From JALHVH01 sp963773685 (GTDB lineage: Bacteria; Acidobacteriota; Aminicenantia; Aminicenantales; Saccharicenantaceae), in NCBI GenBank assembly GCA_963773685.1, contig CAVZBY010000011.1, positions 496,001 to 560,000 on the forward strand: a stretch of 64,000 bases of DNA, given 5' to 3'. The notes beneath the pieces were generated by a model, which was not told the origin of the DNA, ran no database searches, and worked only from the letters and a program-made list of their open reading frames with translations. Positions 1 through 7,582 of the stretch are shown one piece after another. Within the stretch, counting starts at the first letter, position 1. Every line of letters begins with the position of its first letter. Both the position numbers and the translations under genes were made by a program.

Positions 1-1841
1 CTCCAGAGGATGGCGAACGTGGAGAGACAGGGGATGAAGAAGCTGACGAACACGGTGAAGACGAGGAGCTGTTGTTTGGTGATGACCGCGAGGAGATCCC
101 CGTAGCCGGTCCCGAGGGCCTGGAGCATCATGATGAGGGAGAGCTCCTTGCGTAGGAACCCGAAGATGAGCGTCACGCCGAGCTCCCGGGGCAGGCCAAG
201 GGCGCCCGACACGAGCGGGGCGAGGACCGCGTTGATAAGGCGGTCCACGTGGATGGCCTGGAGGAGCCCGAGGAAGACACTGCCCGCGATGAGGATGGGC
301 CAGGCGAACCCGATGAACGACCGTAATTGGAAATAGGTCTTCTGCAGGACGTTCCCGAGACGGGGACGCTTCAGGGTCGGGATCTCCAGGATGAGACCCG
401 GGGAAGGCGCCTTCGTGAACGAGGACAGGATCTTGCCGAGGACGGCGACGAGCAGGATGTTGCCGGCATAGAAGGCCAGCGCCGCCCACGGCCCCAGGGC
501 GAAGGCGACGAGGGCCAGGATGATCGTCGTCCGGGCCGAGCACGGGATGAACGGAATGAGGAGCGAGGTGATGACGCGGTCCCGGCGAGATTCCAGGATA
601 CGCGTGGAGACGATGGCCGGCACGTTGCATCCGAAACCGAGGATGAACGGCGAAACGGACTTCCCGTGAAGGCCGATGTGATGCATGAAGGCATCGAGCA
701 GGAATCCCGCCCGGGCCAGGTATCCGAAGTCTTCGAGGAAGGCCATCAGGACGAGCAGGGGGATGAAATACGGAAGAACGATGGCGATCCCTCCGCCGAT
801 CCCCTGAACGAGCCCGTCGGCCAAATGGAACAGGACGTTCGAGCCGAGATGCCGCTTGAGGTCGAGGCTGATCGCGGCGAAAGGCTTGAGAAGGAGGCCT
901 TCGAGCGGGTTCCCGATCTTGAAGATGAGGAAGAAAAAGGCCATGAAGACGGCGAGGAGGATGACATACCCGTAGAAAGGGTGCATGATCACGGCGTCGA
1001 CCTTTTTGTCCCAGGAGATCCCTATCCCCCGCGTGACTCGGCTGGCCTCCTCCGCGATCTTCAGGGCCAGGTGGTGGCGCTCCGCGGCGACGACCTCGTA
1101 GGCGGGCATGTTCCGGCCGGATTCGAGCTCCGCACGGACGCGCTCGACCTCGCCCTTGAGGGCCGGCTCGAGCTCGCCGAGCATGCGGTCGCAGAAGAGG
1201 CGATCGGCCTCGATCATCTTGACAGCCGTGAACCTCCGGCCGGCCACCAGCGGGAAATCCTCCGGAAGGAGGCGGGCCATCTCCTCGACCCGGGCCTCGA
1301 CGTCCCGCGACCACGCCGGAGGGCTCGGCATGACGGGCCGTTCGAGGACGCGGAACGCCTCGTCCAGGAGCTCCTTCACGCCGCGGCCGCGCGAGGCGAT
1401 GACCGGGACCACGGGGACGCCGAGACGCGCGGCCAGCTTGGCCGCGTCGATCCTGATCCCCTTCTTCTCGGCCATGTCGATCATGTTGAGCGCGACGACC
1501 ATCGGGCGGCCGAGTTCGATGAGCTCCAGGGTGAACTCCAGGCTGCGGCCCAGGATGGAGGCGTCCACGACGTTGATGACGAGGTCGGGCTTCTCGGAGA
1601 ACAGGTGGCGCAGGGCCGTCCTCTCGGCGGGGTCGGCCGGGCAGAGAGAATAGGTGCCCGGAAGGTCGACGATGTCGAGGAGGCGCCCCTCGATGGCGAC
1701 GCGGCTGTGGGTATGTTTGACCGTCGTCCCGGGGAAGTTCGAGGTCTCCGCCTTCAGGCCGGCGATGGAGTTGAACAGCGTGCTTTTGCCGCAGTTAGGC
1801 TGGCCGACGAAGATGACCGAAGGGACGTCAGGGATGGCCAT
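1..1841 (-). CDS. feoB: Ferrous iron transport protein B, C-terminus cut by window edge
   Basis: FeoB is the inner-membrane Fe(II) transporter with an N-terminal GTPase domain. Starting at the ATG at 1841, the reading frame stays open to the left edge (about 613 residues visible of a usual 650-770). The G1 motif GQPNCGKST lies near residue 13, followed by the G3 motif DLPGTYSL and the G4 motif NMID. The last visible part carries membrane helices with the FFIPCLST signature of FeoB gate domains. The start overlaps the end of feoA by 14 nt, so the two are translationally coupled. The C-terminus and any FeoC lie outside the window. Confidence 0.97.
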   Translation of the reverse strand, partial: MAIPDVPSVIFVGQPNCGKSTLFNSIAGLKAETSNFPGTTVKHTHSRVAIEGRLLDIVDLPGTYSLCPADPAERTALRHLFSEKPDLVINVVDASILGRSLEFTLELIELGRPMVVALNMIDMAEKKGIRIDAAKLAARLGVPVVPVIASRGRGVKELLDEAFRVLERPVMPSPPAWSRDVEARVEEMARLLPEDFPLVAGRRFTAVKMIEADRLFCDRMLGELEPALKGEVERVRAELESGRNMPAYEVVAAERHHLALKIAEEASRVTRGIGISWDKKVDAVIMHPFYGYVILLAVFMAFFFLIFKIGNPLEGLLLKPFAAISLDLKRHLGSNVLFHLADGLVQGIGGGIAIVLPYFIPLLVLMAFLEDFGYLARAGFLLDAFMHHIGLHGKSVSPFILGFGCNVPAIVSTRILESRRDRVITSLLIPFIPCSARTTIILALVAFALGPWAALAFYAGNILLVAVLGKILSSFTKAPSPGLILEIPTLKRPRLGNVLQKTYFQLRSFIGFAWPILIAGSVFLGLLQAIHVDRLINAVLAPLVSGALGLPRELGVTLIFGFLRKELSLIMMLQALGTGYGDLLAVITKQQLLVFTVFVSFFIPCLSTFAILW

Positions 1842-2070
1842 CCGCGACCTCGACCCTTATCTTCCGGGCGATCCCCCGGCCGATGGCGACGCGGCTGCCG
1901 GAGGCGGTGTTCCGGACGAGGATGGGGCCTCTCAGGATGGCCGCCGAATCCAGCTCGATGATGTCGCCGGGATGGAAGCCCATGGACAGGAGCCTCCGCC
2001 GGACGCTTTCGCCCCCGGCGATGCCGAGGATCCGCAGGGGCTTCAAGAGAGGCGCTTCGCAAAGGTCCAT
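1828..2070 (-). CDS. feoA: Ferrous iron transport protein A (FeoA)
   Basis: An 80-residue SH3-like FeoA protein, the small cytosolic partner needed for FeoB-dependent Fe(II) uptake. The order is typical: the LRILGIAGGESVRRRLLSMG segment followed by GDIIEL, then a basic C-terminal strand. It is the first gene of the feoAB pair and overlaps feoB. The ATG at 2070 is the natural start for the family length. A promoter with a perfect TATAAT lies about 80 nt upstream. No Fur box could be identified by eye. Confidence 0.95.
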   Translation of the reverse strand: MDLCEAPLLKPLRILGIAGGESVRRRLLSMGFHPGDIIELDSAAILRGPILVRNTASGSRVAIGRGIARKIRVEVADGHP

Positions 2071-2147
2071 GTATTCGATCTCGTTTCTTGTTTCGATTTC
2101 CGCCCTCGCCCCGGGAGCGGTGACCGGTCTCCCGAGCCTTGCAGGAT

Positions 2148-2176
2148 ATTATAGCCTATCGGATGCGGGAACAGAA
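2148..2176 (-). promoter_or_regulatory. Predicted sigma70 promoter of feoAB
   Basis: On the minus strand there is a perfect -10 TATAAT (2153 to 2148), with a weak -35 TTCTGT (2176 to 2171) 17 nt upstream. The implied leader is about 70 nt. The -10 is convincing and the -35 is poor, so an activator or another -35 is possible. Confidence 0.5.
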
Positions 2177-2197
2177 ACGGCGAAGGGTCTCGTCCGC

Positions 2198-2226
2198 TTG
2201 CCGCGCCCCGCCGCGTCCGATATAAT
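2198..2226 (+). promoter_or_regulatory. Predicted sigma70 promoter of the sulfatase-like gene
   Basis: TTGCCG (2198-2203), a 17-nt spacer, then TATAAT (2221-2226). The start codon follows after only 7 nt, so transcription is expected to begin at or next to the ATG, giving a leaderless message. No Shine-Dalgarno sequence is present. Confidence 0.7.
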
Positions 2227-2233
2227 CGCTGGC

Positions 2234-4240
2234 ATGAAGAGAACCCCCGCCGTCCTCCTGGCCGCGGCCGCCGTTCTCGGGACCGTGGCCTGCGGGAGCC
2301 GGACGCCGTCCCGCGACCTTCCGGCGACGTTCGTCTGGGACAAGGACCAGACTTCCATAGATCCCGAGTCCGGCCGGATGAACGTCTGGGGAGGCTTTGC
2401 TGTCCGCGACGGCGAGTTCGCCGCGGAAAAGAACATGGCCCGCTTCATCCTGTGGAGGAAGTCCGGGTCGGACGTCCGTATCGCCGTCCAATACATCCTC
2501 CAGGGAAAGCCCTGCCGTTTCCTCGTCAACGGCGCGGCGGAGGGAACGCTCGCCCCTTCGCCGGGCCCGGCGTCCGTTTCATTCAAGGCCCGCCTGAACG
2601 CCGGTTTCAATTTCCTTGAGTTCGACAAGACGACCAACGACGTCCTCAGGATCCGGTCCGTCTTCGCCGGGCCGCGCGAGGCGAACCCGCGCCGCCATCT
2701 CGGCGAGGACGAGTCCCTGACGGTGGGAACCGGCATGACGAAAGGGCGGCTGGTCTTCGCCGGGAGCGGCGTTCTGAGGATCACCGAGGCTTACTTCAGC
2801 GAGGGACACGAGACCGTCCGGACCTTCGAGCGGAAACCCGGATTGTTCTCTCGCAGGATCGTCTATGAATACGACGATCCGTCCCCCGGATATGCCACGT
2901 TCTCTCCGATCTCAGGAAGCTTCGACGTCGTCGAGCATTCCTCAGCCCAGGCCAAGGACGTGTTGGCCGCCGGGCTGCCGAAGCTCCCGGGCCGGCCTGA
3001 TATCTTCATCTTCCTCCTCGACGCCTGCCGGCCGGATCATCTGGGGCTCTACGGCTATGCTCGGCCGACGTCGCCGAACCTCGACCGGCTCGCCGACGAC
3101 GCCGTCGTCTTCGAGAACGCTTATGCGAACGCCTCGTTCACCCGGTCCAGCGTGGCCACGCTGTTCACCGGCCTTTACCCGGAAAGCCATAAGGTCAGGA
3201 TCCTCGTGAACAAGCTCTCCGAGCGCTTCCTCACCCTCCCCGCCTTCCTCAAGGCCAAAGGGTACCGGACGTCCCTGTTCACGACGACCGGGAATGTTTC
3301 GCAGAACGTGGGATTCGCGCGGGGCATCGACGACTATCTCCACTATATCGGGGGCTGGAGCCGGCGGGAGGGAAAGAGCCTGCCGGCCGATTTCGAAGCC
3401 TGGCTCGCGCATCAGGGACCGCTCTTCAGCTATGTCCACTTCATGGAACCGCATCTGCCCATCTCGCCGCCGCCGCCTTACCTGGACATGTTCTCGGACC
3501 CGAAGGACCGGGCCCTCGCCCGCCGGGTCCTCGAGGCGTTCCAGCGGCGGATCGACGCCGGGAGCGCCTTCGACCCCGATGAGGTCAGGACGGTCGTCGA
3601 CAATTACGATGAGGCCGTCGCCTATATCGACGGGGAAGTCGGCAGGCTCCTGAAGAGCCTGAAGGACCGGGGCCTGTACGACGAAAGCCTGATCATCGTC
3701 CTCTCGGACCACGGCGAATCGCTCTACGAACGGAAATTCTGGGGTCATGGGAACAAGGTCTACGAGGAAACGGCCCGCGTTCCGCTCATCGTCAAGTTCC
3801 CGGCGGCCGCCGGCCTCAGAGGCCGGGTCAAGGCCACCGTCGAGCTCGCCGGCGCATTCCCCACCGTGCTCGACCTCTTCGGCCAATCGCTCGGGCTGGA
3901 CGGAAGGAGCTGGCTCCCCGCGATCGTCGCCCGGGAGCCGGATGACGCCTTGGCGGTAGCCCGCTCGTTCTCCGAGATCGGCGATTTCGGACTCCGTTGG
4001 CGCGACTGGTATGCCATTATCAACCTGGCCACCGGCGCCGAGACCCTCTATCGACGCGCCGAACCCGTCTTCGAGGAGGAGGGAGCCGGGATGGACGCCG
4101 TGCGGCTCCTGTTCAAGGTCCGGTTCCTCGAGTGGCTCGTCCGGTTCGCCGAACGCGACGACCAGCCCGTTCCCACGGACCTCCGATCCCTTCCGAAGAA
4201 CGAGCTGGAGAACCTCCGATCGCTCGGATATATAAAATAA
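2234..4240 (+). CDS. Sulfatase/alkaline-phosphatase-superfamily lipoprotein
   Basis: A 668-residue protein with a lipoprotein signal (Cys 21 in LGTVAC). Residues 1-250 form an uncharacterised beta-rich region. From about residue 255 comes a sulfatase-type hydrolase fold: FLLDACRPDHLG carries the first metal Asp, and LSDHGESLY plus the WGHGNK stretch carry the second metal set. The usual C/S-x-P-x-R nucleophile motif is replaced by SFTRSS, so a Thr (or Ser) would be the nucleophile. That is common in the branch that includes phosphoethanolamine and phosphoglycerol transferases. The substrate is therefore open: sulfate or phosphate esters of glycans or lipids. The ATG at 2234 is chosen because it directly precedes the signal peptide and follows the promoter by 7 nt. 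Confidence 0.85.
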   Translation: MKRTPAVLLAAAAVLGTVACGSRTPSRDLPATFVWDKDQTSIDPESGRMNVWGGFAVRDGEFAAEKNMARFILWRKSGSDVRIAVQYILQGKPCRFLVNGAAEGTLAPSPGPASVSFKARLNAGFNFLEFDKTTNDVLRIRSVFAGPREANPRRHLGEDESLTVGTGMTKGRLVFAGSGVLRITEAYFSEGHETVRTFERKPGLFSRRIVYEYDDPSPGYATFSPISGSFDVVEHSSAQAKDVLAAGLPKLPGRPDIFIFLLDACRPDHLGLYGYARPTSPNLDRLADDAVVFENAYANASFTRSSVATLFTGLYPESHKVRILVNKLSERFLTLPAFLKAKGYRTSLFTTTGNVSQNVGFARGIDDYLHYIGGWSRREGKSLPADFEAWLAHQGPLFSYVHFMEPHLPISPPPPYLDMFSDPKDRALARRVLEAFQRRIDAGSAFDPDEVRTVVDNYDEAVAYIDGEVGRLLKSLKDRGLYDESLIIVLSDHGESLYERKFWGHGNKVYEETARVPLIVKFPAAAGLRGRVKATVELAGAFPTVLDLFGQSLGLDGRSWLPAIVAREPDDALAVARSFSEIGDFGLRWRDWYAIINLATGAETLYRRAEPVFEEEGAGMDAVRLLFKVRFLEWLVRFAERDDQPVPTDLRSLPKNELENLRSLGYIK

Positions 4241-4264
4241 AATAAGAACACCGGAGATAAGAAC

Positions 4265-6346
4265 ATGAATAGAACACATTTCGTCAAGGCCGCGCTCCTG
4301 CCGGCCCTCTGGCTCGCCCTGATCGTTCCCGCCCCCGCCGACGAAGGCATGTGGCTCTTCGACAAGGCACCCAAAGAGCTGATCCAAAAGGATTACGGCT
4401 TCGCGCTGACCCAGGAATGGCTCGACCACGTCCGCCTGTCCTCCGTCGGGTTCGGCGGGGCCTCCGCGTCCTTCATCTCTCCGGAGGGGCTCGTCCTGAC
4501 CAATCATCACGTCGGACGGGGTCTCATCCAGAACCACTCCACCGCGGAGCGGGATCTCATGAAAACGGGGTTCTATGCCCGGACGCGGGAGGAAGAGCTC
4601 AAGTGTCCCGGCGTCGAGCTGAGGGTCCTGGTCGAGATCATCGACGTCACGGAGCGGGTCCTCGGCGCCGAGACGCCGGATATGACGGTCTCCCAGGCCG
4701 CGGAAGCCAGGAACAAGGCCGTCGCCGAGCTGGAACGGGAAGCCCCGGCCGGGTCCGGCATAAGATATCAGGTGGTCAACCTCTACTCCGGGAGCATGTA
4801 TCACCTCTACAAGTACAAGACCTACGACGACGTCCGCCTGGTCTTCGCCCCCGAGAACCTCATCGCCTTCTTCGGCGGCGACCAGGACAATTTCACCTAT
4901 CCTCGGTTCGATCTCGACATCTCCCTCTTCCGGGTCTACGAGAACGGGGAACCGCTGCGGACTCCCCACCACCTCAAGTGGGCGGCCCGGGACGTCCGGG
5001 AAGGCGACCTCGTCTTCTGCTCGGGCAACCCGGGTTCGACGGGAAGGCTCCTGACCCTGGCCCAGCTCGAATTCCTCAGGGACACGGCCTATCCGTTCTC
5101 CATCGCCAACCTCAAGCGCCGGCAGGCCCTTCTCCGCGAGTACGGGAAGAAAGGGCCCGAGGAGGCCCGCGTCGCGGCCCGCAGTCTGTTCGGCGTCGAG
5201 AACGGCCTCAAGGCCACCCTCGGATACCAATCCGGGCTCCTCGATGCCGGGCTCCTTGCGAAAAAGGCCGAGGCCGAGCGGCTCCTGCGGGAAGCGGTAG
5301 CGCAGGACCCCGCCCTCGCGAAGGAGTTCGGCGGGGCCTGGGACGATGTCGCGGCGGCCCAGAAGGCCTTTGCCTCCCATTACAGGGTCTATACGTATTT
5401 CGAGCGATCGAACGGCTTCAATACGCCCTATTTCGACCAGGCCCGGACCCTGGTCCGCAGGGCAATGGAGAAAGCCCGGCCTAACGACGTCCGCCTGAGG
5501 GAGTTCAGGGATTCCAGCCTCCCTTCGATCGACCGCAGGGTTCTCGCCCCGTCCCCGGTTTACGACGAATTCGAGATCGTCAAGCTCGCCGACTCGCTGG
5601 CCCAGCTCCGCGAAGAGCTCGGGGACCTGATCGAGGTCAAATGGATCCTCGGAGGCCGTGAGCCGAACGACGTCGCCCGGGACCTCATCTCCGGGACGAA
5701 GCTCAAGGACATCGCCGTGCGCAAGGCCCTTCTCGAGGGAGGCCTCGATGCCGTCTATGCTTCCGACGATCCGATGATCAAGCTGGCCCTTCTCGTGGAT
5801 CCTCTTTCGCGCGGCGTCCGGACAAGGCACGAGAAGGAGGTCGAGGCGGTCGAAAGCCGGAGCGGGGCTCTGATCGCCCGGGCGATGTTCCGTCTCAAGG
5901 GGACAGCCATCGCCCCCGACGCGACTTCGACTCTCAGGCTGAGCTACGGCGTCGTCAAGGGGTACGTCGACAAGGGCGTGAAAGTCCCCTATCGGACGAC
6001 GTACGCCGGGCTCTATGAGCTGTCGCGCCGGGCCGGCAACAAGGATCCGTACGAGCTCCCGGCGACCGTGCTCGCCGAGGAAGCGGCCGTCGACAAGCGA
6101 ACGCCCCTCAACTACGTGGCGACCTGCGATTCCATCGGCGGGAACTCCGGCTCGCCCGTCGTCAACCGCAAGGGGGAATTCACCGGCGTCCTCTTCGACG
6201 GAAACATCCAGTCCCTCCCGACCCGGTTCGTCTATGAGGACACGATCTCCCGCTCGGTCATGGTCCACGCCTCGGGCATCATCGAGGCGCTGGTCCGGAT
6301 CTACGGAACCAAGCCCCTGGCCGACGAGATCCTCGGAAGGAAGTGA
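4265..6346 (+). CDS. S46-family dipeptidyl-peptidase (DPP7/DPP11-like)
   Basis: A 693-residue exported serine peptidase of family S46, which removes dipeptides from peptide N-termini in the periplasm. A signal peptide covers residues 1-26. The catalytic His sits in LTNHHVG (about residue 81) and the catalytic Ser in GGNSGSPVV near the C-terminus, both in the chymotrypsin-like double barrel. The intervening alpha-helical cap is also present, and the length is typical for S46. It lies 24 nt after the sulfatase-like gene and is probably cotranscribed with it. With the M14- and M48-type genes elsewhere, it suggests that peptides are an important nutrient. Whether it prefers DPP7 or DPP11 substrates was not determined. 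Confidence 0.95.
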   Translation: MNRTHFVKAALLPALWLALIVPAPADEGMWLFDKAPKELIQKDYGFALTQEWLDHVRLSSVGFGGASASFISPEGLVLTNHHVGRGLIQNHSTAERDLMKTGFYARTREEELKCPGVELRVLVEIIDVTERVLGAETPDMTVSQAAEARNKAVAELEREAPAGSGIRYQVVNLYSGSMYHLYKYKTYDDVRLVFAPENLIAFFGGDQDNFTYPRFDLDISLFRVYENGEPLRTPHHLKWAARDVREGDLVFCSGNPGSTGRLLTLAQLEFLRDTAYPFSIANLKRRQALLREYGKKGPEEARVAARSLFGVENGLKATLGYQSGLLDAGLLAKKAEAERLLREAVAQDPALAKEFGGAWDDVAAAQKAFASHYRVYTYFERSNGFNTPYFDQARTLVRRAMEKARPNDVRLREFRDSSLPSIDRRVLAPSPVYDEFEIVKLADSLAQLREELGDLIEVKWILGGREPNDVARDLISGTKLKDIAVRKALLEGGLDAVYASDDPMIKLALLVDPLSRGVRTRHEKEVEAVESRSGALIARAMFRLKGTAIAPDATSTLRLSYGVVKGYVDKGVKVPYRTTYAGLYELSRRAGNKDPYELPATVLAEEAAVDKRTPLNYVATCDSIGGNSGSPVVNRKGEFTGVLFDGNIQSLPTRFVYEDTISRSVMVHASGIIEALVRIYGTKPLADEILGRK

Positions 6347-6353
6347 ACGCGGA

Positions 6354-6383
6354 TTGGACTTCGGAAGCGGCCCGGCTTAGGAT
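6354..6383 (+). promoter_or_regulatory. Predicted sigma70 promoter of alr
   Basis: TTGGAC (6354-6359), an 18-nt spacer and TAGGAT (6378-6383), with 6 nt to the ATG at 6390. AAAGG falls inside that gap, so it could act as a Shine-Dalgarno only if transcription came from upstream. From this promoter the mRNA would be leaderless. Confidence 0.45.
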
Positions 6384-6389
6384 AAAGGC

Positions 6390-7538
6390 ATGAGCGTCGC
6401 GGCGTCCAAGAGGGACGGGCTCAGGACCTGGGTCGAGCTGAGCCGGTCGGCGCTGGCCCACAATCTGCGGACCTTCCGGCATATCCTGGGACCGAACTGC
6501 CGCATCATGGCCGTGGCGAAATCGAACGGCTACGGCCACGGCCTCTATGATCTCGTCCCGCTCCTCGAGGAGCTCGGCGTCGACGCCATCGGCGTGGATT
6601 CCATCGTCGAGGCGGCCACCCTGCGCCGGAAGGGCGTGACCAAGCCCATCCTCGTCATGGGGTTCACCCTCCCCAGCCGCTTCGGAGACGCCGCCCGGAA
6701 CGGTATCGCCATCACCGTCTCGAGCTTCGAGGGCCTCCGGGCCCTGGCCTCAGCCGAGGATGGGAGAAAGATCAGGGTTCACATCAAGGTCGATACGGGC
6801 ATGCACCGGCAGGGATTCCAGCCCGCCGAACTGCCCGGGGTCCTGCGGTTCCTCAAATCCCGGCCCGGGCAGATCGCGGTCGAGGGCCTCTACACGCATT
6901 TCGCGGCGGCTAAGAACCCCGCCCGGCCGGCCGCCACCCGGGCCCAGATCGCCGAGTTCGAAGCGGCGGCGGCGGCCTTTGCCCGCGAGGGATTCGAGAC
7001 CGTCCGCCACGCCTGCGCTACGGCGGGCGTTCTCAACTATCCCGAAGCCCATTACGACATGGCCCGGATCGGCATCGGACTCATGGGGCACTGGCCTTCG
7101 GCGGCGACGCGGCGCGCCTGGGAGGGTCGGATCACCCTCCGGCCGGTCCTGTCCTGGAGGACGCTCGTCTCCGAGACGAAGCTCCTCCCGGCCGGCGCGT
7201 CCTTGGGCTACGACCTCACCGAACGGCTGGCCCGCGATTCGAAGATCGGGATCTGCCCCGTCGGGTACTGGCATGGCTATCCCTTGGCCCTCTCGGGAAA
7301 AGGGCAGGCTCTCGTCCGCGGCCGGAAGGTCCGTATCCTTGGCCGCGTATCGATGGATATGCTGGCCGTCGACCTCACCGACGCGGATGGAGCGAAGGCG
7401 GGGGACGTGGTCACTCTGATCGGGCGCGACCGGGGCGAAACCGTCGATGCCGACGCGACGGCCCGCCTGGCCGGCACGACCGTCTACGAGCTCCTCACCC
7501 GCCTCAATCCCCTGCTCCGGAAGATCCCTGTCCGCTGA
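6390..7538 (+). CDS. alr: Alanine racemase
   Basis: A 382-residue PLP enzyme that interconverts L- and D-alanine for peptidoglycan. The PLP lysine lies in AVAKSNGYGHG (about residue 44). The second catalytic Tyr is in LGYDLT (about 271) in the C-terminal beta domain, followed by the VSMDMLAVDL signature. The length matches the family. It sits between the S46 peptidase and secA with only a 43-nt gap on each side, but secA has its own promoter. Confidence 0.97.
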   Translation: MSVAASKRDGLRTWVELSRSALAHNLRTFRHILGPNCRIMAVAKSNGYGHGLYDLVPLLEELGVDAIGVDSIVEAATLRRKGVTKPILVMGFTLPSRFGDAARNGIAITVSSFEGLRALASAEDGRKIRVHIKVDTGMHRQGFQPAELPGVLRFLKSRPGQIAVEGLYTHFAAAKNPARPAATRAQIAEFEAAAAAFAREGFETVRHACATAGVLNYPEAHYDMARIGIGLMGHWPSAATRRAWEGRITLRPVLSWRTLVSETKLLPAGASLGYDLTERLARDSKIGICPVGYWHGYPLALSGKGQALVRGRKVRILGRVSMDMLAVDLTDADGAKAGDVVTLIGRDRGETVDADATARLAGTTVYELLTRLNPLLRKIPVR

Positions 7539-7547
7539 CCGGCAAAT

Positions 7548-7575
7548 TGACTTTCCGGGGGCGTTCTGTTAATAA
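7548..7575 (+). promoter_or_regulatory. Predicted sigma70 promoter of secA
   Basis: TTGACT (7548-7553), a 16-nt spacer and TAATAA (7570-7575). The ATG of secA follows after 7 nt, again predicting a leaderless or near-leaderless mRNA. Confidence 0.6.
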
Positions 7576-7582
7576 ATAGGAA

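Noticed and set aside
327..1961. Long plus-strand open frame opposite feoB
   Set aside because: Highly acidic and repetitive product with no family signature; it is the antisense shadow of the GC-rich feoB codons.
2942..6268. Very long minus-strand open frame opposite the sulfatase and S46 genes
   Set aside because: Spans two well-supported plus-strand genes and their gap, with Gly/Glu/Arg-rich low-complexity composition. It is an antisense artefact of high GC.
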